A stretch of 35,746 nt of DNA from an uncultured Ruminococcus sp. Lineage in GTDB: Bacteria > Bacillota > Clostridia > Oscillospirales > Acutalibacteraceae. Shown in pieces: positions 6,341-15,150 of the stretch. Location: assembly GCA_902785355.1 (NCBI GenBank), contig CACZYF010000016.1:38003-73748 (forward strand), in the 5' to 3' direction. Below the pieces are notes generated by a model that saw nothing but the letters and a program-made list of their open reading frames with translations, had not been told where the DNA came from and ran no database searches. Made by a program: the position numbers and the translations under genes. Positions within the stretch are counted from its first letter, which is position 1, and the number at the start of each line of letters is the position of its first letter.

Positions 6341-8746
6341 TTATGCGTTCGCCTCACGGCGTTTGTTGTCCTGTTTCATCGGCTTTTTGCGTGCGGAAGA
6401 AGACTTTCTCGCGACAGCCTTCTCCTCCCCCGCGAGAGCTAATCTCAGCACCTCGTCGACAGTGGATACGGGATGATAGGTGATGTTCTCCCTAAGCTCG
6501 GGGTCGAACTCGGCGAGGTCGCGCTCATTCTCCTTAGGGATGATGACGTTGCGCACGCCCGCCTTATAAGCCGCCATGCTCTTTTCCTTCAAGCCGCCGA
6601 TCGGGAGCACCTTACCGCTGATGCTGATCTCGCCGGTCATGGCGAAGTCGGCACGCACGGGAATACCGGTCAGAGCGGAACACAGCGCGGTGGCGATAGT
6701 CACGCCCGCGGAGGGGCCGTCCTTCGGGATCGCGCCCTCCAAGGCATGGATATGGATATCGTTGTTCTTATAGAAATCGGGGTCGATATGCCAGCGGTCA
6801 CAGCGGGTACGGATCGCGGTAACAGCCGCCTTGGCGCTCTCCTGCATCACGTCGCCGAGAGAGCCGGTCAGCTCGAGCTTACCTGTACCGTGCATCACGA
6901 CGCATTCGAGCGGCAGGAGCGTACCGCCGACAGCGGTCCACGCCAGTCCGTTGACCATGCCGACCTCGTCCTTCTTCGCCGAGATATCGTCGAGATATTT
7001 CTTCACGCCGAGGAAGGCGTCGAGGTTCTTATCGCTGACGCGCACAACAGCGTCGGGATCGGAGAGGATCGTAACAGCCGCCTTGCGCAGGATCGCGGAG
7101 AGCTCGCGCTCGAGGTTACGCACGCCCGCCTCGCGGGTATAGAAGTCGATCACGGCATAGATCGCCTTGTCGGTCATGCGGAAGTTTTTCTTCCTGATCC
7201 CGCTGAGCTTCATCTGCTTCGGGAGCAGGTGCTCCTTGGCAATATGGAACTTCTCCACACGGGTATAGGACGGCAGCTCGATCACGTCCATACGGTCGCG
7301 CAGCGGCGCGGGGATGGCGTCGGGATCGTTCGCCGTGGTGATGAACATCACGTCCGAAAGGTCGAACGGCAGATCGATATAATGGTCGACGAAGGCGAAA
7401 TTCTGCTCGCTGTCGAGCACCTCCAGCAGTGCGGAGGACGGATCGCCCTTGTAGTCGGCAGAGAGCTTATCCACCTCGTCGAGGATCAGTAAGGGGTTGC
7501 GTGAGCCGCACTTGCGCAGGGCGTTGATGATACGTCCGGGCATCGAGGCGATATAGGTACGGCGGTGGCCGCGGATCTCGGCTTCATCACGCACGCCGCC
7601 CAGCGCCACGCGATAGCTCTTGCGTCCGATGGCGTCGCCGATCGAGGTCGCGATGGAGGTCTTGCCGATACCGGGAGGACCCACCAGACATATAATCTGT
7701 CCCTTCGACCGATCGCTGAGCTTACGTACGGCAAGCTGCTCGATGATGCGCTTCTTGACCTTATCCAGCCCGTAGTGGTCACTGTCAAGCTTCTGTCTTA
7801 CGGCTTCAAGGTCGATATTCTCCTCGGTCGCGGTATTCCACGGCAGCTCAAGGACGGTGTCTATGTAGGTCTCGATCACGCTGGATTCGTTCGTACCGAT
7901 GGGCAGGCGCTCGAGGCGGGAACACTCCTTCAAGAGAGCTTTCTCCACTTCCTCGGGCAGCTTTTGGTCGGCGATCTTCTTGCGCAGCTCGTCGATATCG
8001 TTGAACTCGCCGTTCTCGCCCAGCTCGTCGCGGATGACGTTCATCTGCTCACGCAGGAAGTAGTCGCGCTGGCTCTGGTCGATGCGGGAGCGCGCCTTGT
8101 CCATGATGTCCTGTTCGACGGTCATGATGAAGATCTCGTTCTGCATCGCGTCGATCAGCACCTCGAGACGGTCGGAGAGATCGACGGTCTCCAGGATGAT
8201 CTGCTTGATCTCGGCGTCGAGCATGACATTGGAGGCGACGTAGTCCGCCAGCTCCCCGGGCTCGCTCGCCATTCCGATCTTGAAGAGGATGTCGGGCGGC
8301 AGCTTCGGAGAGAGCTCCAAATACCGCTCGAAGGTCGCCTTCAGCGAACGCATGAGGGCGATATCGCGGGTGGTCAGCGTATGGTTACGCGCATTGCCGT
8401 AAGGTTCTACGGCGGCGTAGAGGCAGCCGTCGTTCGGCACGCTCTCGATGATCGCCGCGCGCCACAGTCCCTCGACCACGACGCGGGAGGGCTTAGACTC
8501 CTCCTTGACGACCTGCTTGATACGGGCGACGACGCCGACCTTGTAAATATCGTCGATCGTCGGCTCGTTGACGCCGGGATCCATCTGGGCGGTCAGGAAG
8601 ATCAGTTGATCGTTCTCGACCGCGAGATCGACGGCACGCTTGGAGCGCAGACGATTGACCTCAAAGTTCAGCATCATCTTCGGGAACATCACAACGCCCC
8701 GAAGCGGCAGAACCGGTAGATTCAGATTCGGATTAACTTCTTTCAT
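6341..8746 (-). CDS. lon: ATP-dependent protease Lon (LonA)
   Basis: An 801-residue soluble AAA+ serine protease that degrades misfolded and regulatory proteins. The N-terminal substrate-binding domain starts LPVLPLRGVVMFPKMML. The AAA+ module has GPPGIGKTS near residue 355 and an LLILDEVDK Walker B. The protease domain carries the Ser-Lys dyad in KDGPSAGV (Ser about 677) and KEKSMAAY (Lys about 719). Length is normal for LonA. The C-terminus is a short basic tail (RKSSSARKKPMKQDNKRR). AAAGGAG precedes the ATG, and a TATAAT box sits at 8761-8766, but I find no convincing -35 for it. The clpX-lon-engB order is conserved in Bacillota. No CtsR- or HrcA-type operator was recognised upstream. Confidence 0.97.
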   Translation of the reverse strand: MKEVNPNLNLPVLPLRGVVMFPKMMLNFEVNRLRSKRAVDLAVENDQLIFLTAQMDPGVNEPTIDDIYKVGVVARIKQVVKEESKPSRVVVEGLWRAAIIESVPNDGCLYAAVEPYGNARNHTLTTRDIALMRSLKATFERYLELSPKLPPDILFKIGMASEPGELADYVASNVMLDAEIKQIILETVDLSDRLEVLIDAMQNEIFIMTVEQDIMDKARSRIDQSQRDYFLREQMNVIRDELGENGEFNDIDELRKKIADQKLPEEVEKALLKECSRLERLPIGTNESSVIETYIDTVLELPWNTATEENIDLEAVRQKLDSDHYGLDKVKKRIIEQLAVRKLSDRSKGQIICLVGPPGIGKTSIATSIGDAIGRKSYRVALGGVRDEAEIRGHRRTYIASMPGRIINALRKCGSRNPLLILDEVDKLSADYKGDPSSALLEVLDSEQNFAFVDHYIDLPFDLSDVMFITTANDPDAIPAPLRDRMDVIELPSYTRVEKFHIAKEHLLPKQMKLSGIRKKNFRMTDKAIYAVIDFYTREAGVRNLERELSAILRKAAVTILSDPDAVVRVSDKNLDAFLGVKKYLDDISAKKDEVGMVNGLAWTAVGGTLLPLECVVMHGTGKLELTGSLGDVMQESAKAAVTAIRTRCDRWHIDPDFYKNNDIHIHALEGAIPKDGPSAGVTIATALCSALTGIPVRADFAMTGEISISGKVLPIGGLKEKSMAAYKAGVRNVIIPKENERDLAEFDPELRENITYHPVSTVDEVLRLALAGEEKAVARKSSSARKKPMKQDNKRREANA

Positions 8747-8823
8747 AATTCTCCTTTGGAATTATAGTGGATAATTTACGCGAAATGCCTTGACACCCCG
8801 TTCGACGCAGGAAAAGCCCATCC

Positions 8824-8933
8824 GTAGGGGCGGTCATTGACCGCCCGCAGAATGACGAGCGTTATAATCATCGAAAACGTAAGATAGGATATACAAAGCA
8901 CCACGATGTCGGGCGACCAGTGGTCGCCCCTAC
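8824..8933. repeat. F1 intergenic repeat, copy 3 (core inverted)
   Basis: Ends match the other copies (GTAGGGGCGGTCATTGACCG at left, TGGTCGCCCCTAC at right). The core reads GAGCGTTATAATCATCGAAA then ACGT, the reverse complement of the core of copies 1 and 2 with some divergence. This copy therefore lies in the opposite orientation, in the gap between lon and clpX. Confidence 0.8.
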
Positions 8934-8964
8934 GATTAGCCCCCATAGCATATAAAATCAGCAT

Positions 8965-8992
8965 AAGGCTGTATGCGTTTACATACAGCCTT
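8965..8992 (-). terminator. Terminator-like hairpin after clpX
   Basis: AAGGCTGTATG pairs perfectly with CATACAGCCTT around a 6-base loop, downstream of the clpX stop at 9025. The following minus-strand bases (ATGCTGATTTTAT) give only a weak U-tract, so termination may be partial. Confidence 0.6.
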
Positions 8993-9024
8993 AATATGCA
9001 ATTCGGGTTCAGTTACAGACAGAC

Positions 9025-10323
9025 TCAGGACGCGCGTGTTTCGCTCCCGACGTCATTGTCGTGAGCCGCCGGAAAGGCGGAATCGTCGCGGAAGATCTGC
9101 GGCTCGTCGCCGTTCTCTACCACGCCGCGGGTAATGATGATCTTGCGGATGGAGTCATCCGAGGGGGTCTCAAACATCAGATCGGTCAGGAGTCCCTCAA
9201 TGATGCCGCGCAGTCCGCGGGCGCCGGTGTTCTGCTCCTTTGCGGTTTTCGCGATGGCATACAGCGCCTCTTTCTCAAAGAGCAGCTCGACGTTATCGAG
9301 CTTGAACAGGTGCTTATACTGGGCGATGACCGAGTTCTTCGGCTCCGTCAGCACGCGCACCATGTCGTCCTCGGAGAGGTCGGACAGCGCCGCGATGACC
9401 GGCAGTCGTCCGATCAGCTCGGGGATGATACCGAACTTGATCAGGTCGTGACCGGTGACGCGCTTCATCCAGTCGCGCTCGAGCTCCTCATTCGTCGCGG
9501 AGACGTCCGCCTCAAAGCCGAGCACAGAGGAGCCGAGGCGCTTCTTGACGACCTTATCCAGACCGTCGAACGCGCCGGCACAGATGAACAGGATGTTCTT
9601 GGTGTCGATCTGTAAAAATTCCTGCTGAGGGTGCTTTCTGCCGCCCTGAGGGGGAACGTTCGCCACCGTACCCTCAACGATCTTCAAGAGCGCCTGCTGA
9701 ACGCCCTCGCCGCTGACGTCGCGGGTGATGGAGGGGTTCTCGGACTTGCGGGCGATCTTATCGATCTCGTCGATATAGATGATGCCGCGCTCCGCCTTCT
9801 CAATATCATAGTCGGCAGCCTGGATCAGCTTGAGCAGAATGTTCTCGACGTCCTCGCCGACGTAGCCCGCCTCGGTGAGGGTGGTCGCGTCCGCGATAGC
9901 GAAGGGCACGTCGAGCGCCTTCGCGAGCGTCTGAGCGAGCAGGGTCTTACCCACGCCGGTAGGTCCGAGCATCAGCACGTTGGACTTCTGGAACTCGATG
10001 TTCTCGTCGCGCTTGAAAACGCGCTTGTAGTGGTTATACACCGCTACGGCGAGGGTTTTCTTCGCGTTGTCCTGACCGATGACATATTCGTCAAGGATCG
10101 CCTTGATCTCAGCGGGCTTCAAGAGATGATCGTTCTTAGGCGCTGTGAATTCCTCCGTCACGTCGGGGGTATTGTACTCGCCGTCCTCAAGGATCGACAT
10201 ACACAGATCGACGCACTGGTCGCAGATATACACGCCGTTGCCGGCGATCAGCCGCCCGACCATCTCCTGCGGCTTACCGCAGAAGGAACAGTAGACGCTG
10301 TCATTTTGCTTCTTTCCTGCCAT
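9025..10323 (-). CDS. clpX: ATP-dependent Clp protease ATPase subunit ClpX
   Basis: A 432-residue AAA+ unfoldase that recognises tagged substrates and feeds them to ClpP. The N-terminal C4 zinc domain is complete (C12, C15, C34, C37 in YCSFCGK and ICDQC). Walker A is GPTGVGKT near residue 118, Walker [10 protein letters not shown], and sensor regions follow. The ClpP-docking loop IGF is replaced by a VLGFEADV segment in the expected place (LGSSVLGF). Length is normal. AAGGAG precedes the ATG. clpX lies downstream of clpP with a 151-base gap filled by a 50-bp tandem repeat, so the two genes may be cotranscribed through the repeat. Confidence 0.97.
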   Translation of the reverse strand: MAGKKQNDSVYCSFCGKPQEMVGRLIAGNGVYICDQCVDLCMSILEDGEYNTPDVTEEFTAPKNDHLLKPAEIKAILDEYVIGQDNAKKTLAVAVYNHYKRVFKRDENIEFQKSNVLMLGPTGVGKTLLAQTLAKALDVPFAIADATTLTEAGYVGEDVENILLKLIQAADYDIEKAERGIIYIDEIDKIARKSENPSITRDVSGEGVQQALLKIVEGTVANVPPQGGRKHPQQEFLQIDTKNILFICAGAFDGLDKVVKKRLGSSVLGFEADVSATNEELERDWMKRVTGHDLIKFGIIPELIGRLPVIAALSDLSEDDMVRVLTEPKNSVIAQYKHLFKLDNVELLFEKEALYAIAKTAKEQNTGARGLRGIIEGLLTDLMFETPSDDSIRKIIITRGVVENGDEPQIFRDDSAFPAAHDNDVGSETRAS

Positions 10324-10352
10324 AACTTATCTCCTTGGGTGCTTTTGGCAAT

Positions 10353-10470
10353 CGGTTGAGACTGCCGTAGCCTCTAGCGAGGCTTCGCGATGACAATTAC
10401 ATCGGTTGAGATTGCCACAGCCTCTTGCGAGGCTTCGCAATGACAATTACATTACCTTCGCGATGACTGA
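10353..10470. repeat. F3 repeat, 50-bp tandem between clpP and clpX
   Basis: Two units of exactly 50 bp (10353-10402 and 10403-10452), each starting CGGTTGAGA and ending GCGATGACAATTACAT or GCAATGACAATTACAT, then a partial third unit TACCTTCGCGATGACTG. Each unit contains a GCCTC...GAGGC hairpin (for example GCCTCTAGCGAGGC). Single relatives occur at 11142-11184 and 19302-19349. Confidence 0.85.
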
Positions 10471-10474
10471 TTGA

Positions 10475-11056
10475 TTATCTGTGCTCGATCACCTTGTCGA
10501 TCAGGCCGTACTCCAACGCCTGCTGCGCGGTCATGAAGTTGTCGCGCTCGGTGTCCGCCTTGATGACGTCGAGGGGCTGACCGGTGTTCTTAGCGAGGAT
10601 CTCGTTGAGCTTCTGCTTGGTGTGCAGGATATGCTTGGTGTGGATCTCGATATCGGTCGCCTGACCCTGAGCGCCGCCGGAGGGCTGGTGGATCATGATG
10701 TCGGCGTTCGGCAGGGCGTAGCGCTTGCCCTTGGTGCCTGCCGCGAGCAGAAACGCGCCCATAGACGCCGCCATGCCCATGCAGATGGTGGAAACGTCGC
10801 ACTTGATATACTGCATGGTGTCATAGATCGCCATGCCGTCGGTCACGGAGCCGCCGGGAGAGTTGATATACAGGCTGATATCCTTGTTGGGATCCTGACC
10901 CTCCAAAAACAGCAGCTGGGCTACGACCAGGCTCGCGGTAGTCGCGTTGACCTCTTCGTTGAGCATGATGATTCTATCGTTCAGGAGGCGGGAGAAAATA
11001 TCGTAGGAGCGCTCGCCTCGGCTGGTTTGTTCTACTACATAAGGTACTAATGCCAT
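10475..11056 (-). CDS. clpP: ATP-dependent Clp protease proteolytic subunit ClpP
   Basis: A 193-residue serine peptidase that forms the tetradecameric barrel used by ClpX and other Clp ATPases. The catalytic triad is intact: S98 in GMAASMG, H123 in MIHQPSG and D172 in [18 protein letters not shown] is the oxyanion region. I chose ATG 11056 ([10 protein letters not shown]) because AAGGA lies 8 bases upstream; an in-frame ATG at 11065 would overlap that site. A TATAAT at about 11085 upstream suggests a promoter, but its -35 is poor. Gene order tig-clpP-clpX is the classical arrangement. Confidence 0.97.
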   Translation of the reverse strand: MALVPYVVEQTSRGERSYDIFSRLLNDRIIMLNEEVNATTASLVVAQLLFLEGQDPNKDISLYINSPGGSVTDGMAIYDTMQYIKCDVSTICMGMAASMGAFLLAAGTKGKRYALPNADIMIHQPSGGAQGQATDIEIHTKHILHTKQKLNEILAKNTGQPLDVIKADTERDNFMTAQQALEYGLIDKVIEHR

Positions 11057-11141
11057 ATTGATCATCCTTTCGCAGTATTATAGTATGATACAAAAATGTG
11101 AAATTATTAATATGTGAGATTGCGATACAGGCGGCAAATCG

Positions 11142-11184
11142 ATTGAGATTGCCGCGCCGGGACTGTGTCCCTCCTCGCAGCGAC
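11142..11184. repeat. F3 repeat, single diverged copy
   Basis: ATTGAGATTGCCGCGCCGGG followed by a GGACTGTGTCC hairpin and CTCCTCGCAGCGACG. It shares the TTGAGATTGCC head and the CTCGCA-GACG tail of F3. It lies between tig and clpP. Confidence 0.55.
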
Positions 11185-11210
11185 GCGGTTACGGCAACGC
11201 AGTCGGACTC

Positions 11211-12488
11211 TTACTTGATGACAGCGTTCTCCTTGACGAGATCCATCGCCTTCTGTACGCCCAGATCGGCGGTGATGCCGGACTCGGGAATGATCTCCTT
11301 GACCTTCTCAACGTCCATTTTATAGATCTCAGCCATCTTGCCGTACTCCGCCTCGATATCCTCAGCGGTGGGCTGAATGTTCTCAAGCTTCGCGATCTTC
11401 TCGAGCGCTAAGCGCATCTTGACGCGGCGGGAAGCCTCGGGCTTATACATCTCGTGGATGGACTCGGAGTTCATGCCGGTGTACTTCATATAGGTGTCGA
11501 GGTCCATGCCCTGCTGGCGCAGGCGCATATCCATCTCGCGGAGCATCTGGTTCGCTTCGTTGTCAAACATCTGCTCGGGGATGTCGCCCTCGATCTTCTC
11601 GATGATGGCGTTGGTCAGCTTGTCGTCGAGATCGCGCTCGGACTCGCCGTCGAGGCGCTTCTGGATCTGCTCCTTGAGCTCGTCGCGGTACTCGGCAACG
11701 GTATCCTTCTCGGAGACGTCCTTGACGAAGTCGTCGTCGACCTCGGGCAGCTCCTTGCACTTGATCTCATGGAGCTTGATCTTGAACTGAGCGTCCTTAC
11801 CCGCGAGCTTCTCGGACTGGTACTCGTCGGGGAACTTCACGTCGATGGTGAACTCCTCGCCGGTGCTGTGACCGATCAGCTGCTCCTCAAAGCCGGGGAT
11901 GAAGTTGCCGGAGCCCAGCTCGAGGTTATAGTTCTCAGCCTTGCCGCCGTCGAAAGCCTCGCCGTCGCAGAAGCCCTCAAAGTCGATGACGACAGTGTCG
12001 CCGTTCTCAGCGGCACGATCCTCAACGGTAACCATACGGCTGTTGCGGTCGCGAACACGGTCGAGCTCCTCGTCGATCATCTCCTCGGTGACCTCGGTAG
12101 AGAGCTTCTCGACCTCGATGCCCTTGTAGTCCTTAATGTCGATCTCGGGCTCGGCGATCACGGTCGCCTTGAAGGTGAAGCCTTCCTTAGAGACCTCGGT
12201 AGCCTCGAGAGCGGTCACGGTAACGACCTTGATGTCGGCAGCCTTGCAGGCGTCGTCCAGCGCCTCGGGATAGCATTCCTGCATCGCGTCGTCATAGAAC
12301 ATATCCTCGCCGTACATCTTCTCGATGATAGCGCGGGGAGCCTTGCCCTTGCGGAAGCCGTGAACCTGAATCTTCTTCGACTCTTTCTTGAAAATCTTAT
12401 CGACAGCCGCCATAAAGGTCTCGCCGTCTACGGTAACTTCTACCTCATAAGTATTGGACTCTTTCAGAGTGGATGATTTTAAAGCCAT
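11211..12488 (-). CDS. tig: Trigger factor, ribosome-associated chaperone
   Basis: A 425-residue chaperone and peptidyl-prolyl isomerase that meets nascent chains at the exit tunnel. The ribosome-docking signature GFRKGKAP is at 44-51. Residues about 155-240 form the FKBP-type isomerase domain (GDTVVIDFEGFCDGEAFDGG), and the rest is the helical substrate cradle. Length is normal. AGGAGG precedes the ATG by 8 bases. The leader contains AT-rich sequence with a possible TATATT box near 12525, but no good -35. It heads the tig-clpP-clpX-lon-engB group. The metallophosphoesterase upstream ends 91 bases away with no clear terminator between. Confidence 0.97.
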   Translation of the reverse strand: MALKSSTLKESNTYEVEVTVDGETFMAAVDKIFKKESKKIQVHGFRKGKAPRAIIEKMYGEDMFYDDAMQECYPEALDDACKAADIKVVTVTALEATEVSKEGFTFKATVIAEPEIDIKDYKGIEVEKLSTEVTEEMIDEELDRVRDRNSRMVTVEDRAAENGDTVVIDFEGFCDGEAFDGGKAENYNLELGSGNFIPGFEEQLIGHSTGEEFTIDVKFPDEYQSEKLAGKDAQFKIKLHEIKCKELPEVDDDFVKDVSEKDTVAEYRDELKEQIQKRLDGESERDLDDKLTNAIIEKIEGDIPEQMFDNEANQMLREMDMRLRQQGMDLDTYMKYTGMNSESIHEMYKPEASRRVKMRLALEKIAKLENIQPTAEDIEAEYGKMAEIYKMDVEKVKEIIPESGITADLGVQKAMDLVKENAVIK

Positions 12489-12579
12489 TTCATATTCCTC
12501 CTAATGATCTTCAAATTAGTTAATAATATAACATACATTGCAAAAAATTACTATGTATAATTTGTAAAAAGTTTGGCGC

Positions 12580-13272
12580 TTATCGCACTAAAATAGGGGT
12601 AAATCGCGTAAAATCGCACGCGATCAGGTGGAAATTGATCCCCCGGTACATGCCGGTGACGGCGTTCTGATGGGTTCGCTCGCCGTGCAGATGACCGTAC
12701 CAGCACTCCCTGATGCCTAAATCAAGCAGCGCCTGCATGATCTCCTCGCACTCGACCTCGCCGTAAACGGGCGGGTAATGCAGAAAGGCGATCGGGGTGG
12801 TATCGCTGAGCTTCTTCGCGGCGTCATAGGACATCTTTAGGCGGCCGATCTCACGGTTGATGACCTTCATATCGTGCTCGCCCTCTTTGTCATAATACCA
12901 GCCGCGCGTGCCGCAGACGGTACGTCCCTCGATCTCATACGAATTGTTGAACAGCACCTGCATGGAGTCAAAGCCGTTTTTGAAGAGGTACTCGTCGATC
13001 TTCTTCTTTGTCTGCCACCAGTAATCATGGTTGCCCTTTAAAAGTAGCTTTTTACCCGGCAGAGAGTGGATGAACGAGAAATCCTCGTAACATTCCTCCA
13101 GCTTCATCGCCCACGAGATATCTCCCGCGATAACGACGGTATCGTTGTCGGTAACGAGGTGCTCCCAGTTCGTTTTCAGCCGCTCGACGTAATCCGACCA
13201 GCCGCGGAACACATCCATCGGCTTGTCGGTACCGAGCGAGAGGTGCAGATCCGCTATCGCGAACAGGCTCAT
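12580..13272 (-). CDS. Calcineurin-like metallophosphoesterase
   Basis: A 230-residue cytoplasmic phosphoesterase of unknown substrate. All metal-binding blocks are present: ADLHL (D8, H10), VIAGDISW, LLKGNHDYWW, FLHYPP and WYGHLHG. It belongs to a conserved single-domain family of Bacillota; the sequence does not point to a nucleotide, phospholipid or protein substrate. Its ATG overlaps the thrC stop in an ATGA arrangement, so it is translationally coupled to thrC although a role in threonine synthesis is not implied. No signal peptide or membrane segment is visible. Confidence 0.85.
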   Translation of the reverse strand: MSLFAIADLHLSLGTDKPMDVFRGWSDYVERLKTNWEHLVTDNDTVVIAGDISWAMKLEECYEDFSFIHSLPGKKLLLKGNHDYWWQTKKKIDEYLFKNGFDSMQVLFNNSYEIEGRTVCGTRGWYYDKEGEHDMKVINREIGRLKMSYDAAKKLSDTTPIAFLHYPPVYGEVECEEIMQALLDLGIRECWYGHLHGERTHQNAVTGMYRGINFHLIACDFTRFTPILVR

Positions 13273-14777
13273 GCTTCAATACCCAGCGCGCGGAGCACCA
13301 CGCCCTGCATATCCTCCTTGTCGGTCACGTCGCCGAAGCGGGCGGTCTTGCCCTTGAGGGACGCCAGCGGAGCGGGTACCTCAGCGCCGGTGATCTCATG
13401 CAGCCGATCAACCATGTCGAACTCGCTCTCGGGCATCTCGCCCCTGTTGAGCGCGCCGAGGACAGCCTTGGAGAACTTGTAGGGGCTCGCGGTAGAGGCG
13501 ATCACCACCGGGGTGTTGTCGCCGGTCTCGCGGATATAGGCGTCACAGACGGACACAGCGACCGCCGTATGCGTATCGCAGAGGTAGTTCTGCTGCTCGA
13601 AGAGGTCGTGGATGGTCGCGCGGGTCGAATTCTCGTCGGCGTAACCACCCCAAAACAGCGCTTGGATCTTCGTCTTGATACTGTCGCTGACCTCGTACCG
13701 ACCCTCGCTCTTTAAAGCGTCCATATAGCCCTTGGTCTCGGCGTCGTTGTTGCCCGAGAGGGTATAGAGCAGGCGCTCGAGGTTCGAGGATACGAGAATA
13801 TCCATCGAGGGCGATACGGTGGTGTAGAAGTCGCGGTTCTTATTGTAAACACCGGTGCGGATGAAGTCGGTGAGCACGTTGTTGGAGTTGGACGCGCAGA
13901 TGAAGCGGTTGACGGGCAAGCCCATCTCATACGCGTAGTAAGCGGCGAGGATATTGCCGAAGTTGCCGGTCGGTACGGTGATATTGATCTTCTCGCCGAG
14001 GGCTGTCTTACCCATGTTTACCATGTCGCAGTAAGCGGAGATATAGTAGACAATCTGCGGCAGCAGACGGCCCCAGTTGATGGAGTTTGCCGACGAGAAC
14101 ATCATGTTGTGCTCATCGAGTATCTGCGCCGTCGCGGGATCGGTAAAGATCCTCTTGACCGCGGTCTGCGCGTCGTCGAAGTTGCCGCGGATGGCGCAGA
14201 CATAGACGTTGTCGCCCTGCTGGGTGTTCATCTGGTGCTTCTGCATCGCGGACACGCCGTCCACGGGATAGAACACGATGATCTTGGTATGCTCGACGTC
14301 CCTGAAACCCTCGAGAGCCGCCTTGCCGGTATCGCCGGAGGTCGCTACGAGGATGACCGCGTCCTTACCGCCGCCGACCTTCTTCAGCGACTTCGTGAGG
14401 AAATGCGGCAGAATCTGTAATGCCATATCCTTGAAGGCGCAGGTCGGACCATGCCACAGCTCCAGAAGGTTCAGCTCGGCGCCGTTGTAGCTCACCGGAG
14501 CGAGAGGCGCGGGATTCGCGGAGCCGAACTTCTCAACGGTATAAGCGCTGTCTACGCAGTCGGCGATCTCCTCCTGTGTAAAGTCGGTGAGATATTTAGA
14601 GATAATCAGCTTCGCCCTGTCCCGATAGGACATTTTGAGCATTCCCTTCAGCTCGTCGGCTGTGAGCTGCGGGAAGCTCTCGGGCACAAATAAACCGCCG
14701 TCCTGAGAGATGCCCTGGGCGATCGCCTGAGCAGACGCGACGGATTTACTCTTATCCTGAGTAGAGTTATAGTACAT
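13269..14777 (-). CDS. thrC: Threonine synthase
   Basis: A 502-residue PLP enzyme that converts O-phosphohomoserine to threonine and phosphate, the last step of the pathway. The N-terminal MYYNSTQDKS is typical of the longer threonine synthases. The PLP lysine is K116 in WHGPTCAFKDMALQ, with VATSGDTGKAAL as the phosphate-binding loop. ATG 14777 is chosen because AGGAGG lies just upstream; the open frame continues 25 codons further without support. It has its own promoter at 14809-14837 and is separated from yraN by a terminator. No T-box or other leader fits in the short 5' region. Confidence 0.95.
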   Translation of the reverse strand: MYYNSTQDKSKSVASAQAIAQGISQDGGLFVPESFPQLTADELKGMLKMSYRDRAKLIISKYLTDFTQEEIADCVDSAYTVEKFGSANPAPLAPVSYNGAELNLLELWHGPTCAFKDMALQILPHFLTKSLKKVGGGKDAVILVATSGDTGKAALEGFRDVEHTKIIVFYPVDGVSAMQKHQMNTQQGDNVYVCAIRGNFDDAQTAVKRIFTDPATAQILDEHNMMFSSANSINWGRLLPQIVYYISAYCDMVNMGKTALGEKINITVPTGNFGNILAAYYAYEMGLPVNRFICASNSNNVLTDFIRTGVYNKNRDFYTTVSPSMDILVSSNLERLLYTLSGNNDAETKGYMDALKSEGRYEVSDSIKTKIQALFWGGYADENSTRATIHDLFEQQNYLCDTHTAVAVSVCDAYIRETGDNTPVVIASTASPYKFSKAVLGALNRGEMPESEFDMVDRLHEITGAEVPAPLASLKGKTARFGDVTDKEDMQGVVLRALGIEA

Positions 14778-14808
14778 ATAGACCCTCCTAACCCATTTTA
14801 TCTTTAGT

Positions 14809-14837
14809 ATCATAACATAAAACGCGCGTTTAAGCAA
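14809..14837 (-). promoter_or_regulatory. Sigma-A-type promoter of thrC
   Basis: Read on the minus strand, TTGCTT (14832-14837) and TATGAT (14809-14814) are 17 bases apart. The spacer contains the palindrome AAACGCGCGTTT, which could be an operator as well as a spacer. Transcription would begin about 25 bases before the thrC start codon. Confidence 0.7.
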
Positions 14838-14850
14838 TAGGTAAAGGAAC

Positions 14851-14892
14851 AAAAAAGCCGCTGTTTCAGCCGGATTTTCAGCTAAAACAGCG
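14851..14892 (-). terminator. Terminator upstream of thrC
   Basis: CGCTGTTTTAGC pairs with a GCTGAAACAGCG arm and is followed on the minus strand by GCTTTTTTG. It would stop transcripts arriving from rnhB-yraN and isolates thrC, whose promoter begins right after it. Confidence 0.8.
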
Positions 14893-14905
14893 ATTCTGCA
14901 AGATG

Positions 14906-15139
14906 GACGGTGAATAGAGGAATGGTGAACAGAGAACGGAGAACGGTTAACGGTGAAGGGCGGGCTGCGCCCGCACCCGATTTATATCCGTTTGATAAAG
15001 AAACAACGTCTGCGACCCTGCATAGAGTCGCAAACGTATGAAAAGCAGTCGTTATACCAATCCAAAAGCCGTCAGGCTTTCCCAACACCGTTCTCTGTTC
15101 TCCGTTCTCTGTTCTCCGTTCTCCGTTCTCCGTTCTCCG
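14906..15139 (-). repeat. F2 element, copy A, with heptamer termini
   Basis: In minus orientation the body starts GTGTTGGGAAAGCCTGACGG and ends with the hairpin GGTGCGGGCGCAGCCCGCCC. The body contains TTTTGGATTGGTATAAC and GCTTTTCATACG, shared with the copies at 16206 and 30831. The flank at 15089-15139 has seven 7-bp units GTTCTCC/GTTCTCT in a row; the other flank (14906-14962) contains the reverse-complement words AGAGAACGGAGAACGG and GGTGAAT-like units. The termini are therefore inverted tandem heptamers. The gap between yraN and thrC holds nothing else apart from the terminator. Confidence 0.85.
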
Positions 15140-15150
15140 AGCATATATAT

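Noticed and set aside
7565-8719. Plus-strand open frame of 384 codons opposite lon
   Set aside because: It mirrors a conserved lon sequence. No protein family is recognisable in it.
10353-10470. Possible CRISPR array
   Set aside because: The 50-bp units are contiguous, without spacers, and no cas gene is near.
12489-12579. Promoter for tig
   Set aside because: There are TATATT-like boxes in AT-rich sequence, but no -35 at the right distance; not strong enough to list.
15089-15139. Phase-variable repeat controlling yraN
   Set aside because: The heptamer array lies downstream of the yraN stop and outside any coding frame or promoter, so a phase-variation role is unsupported.
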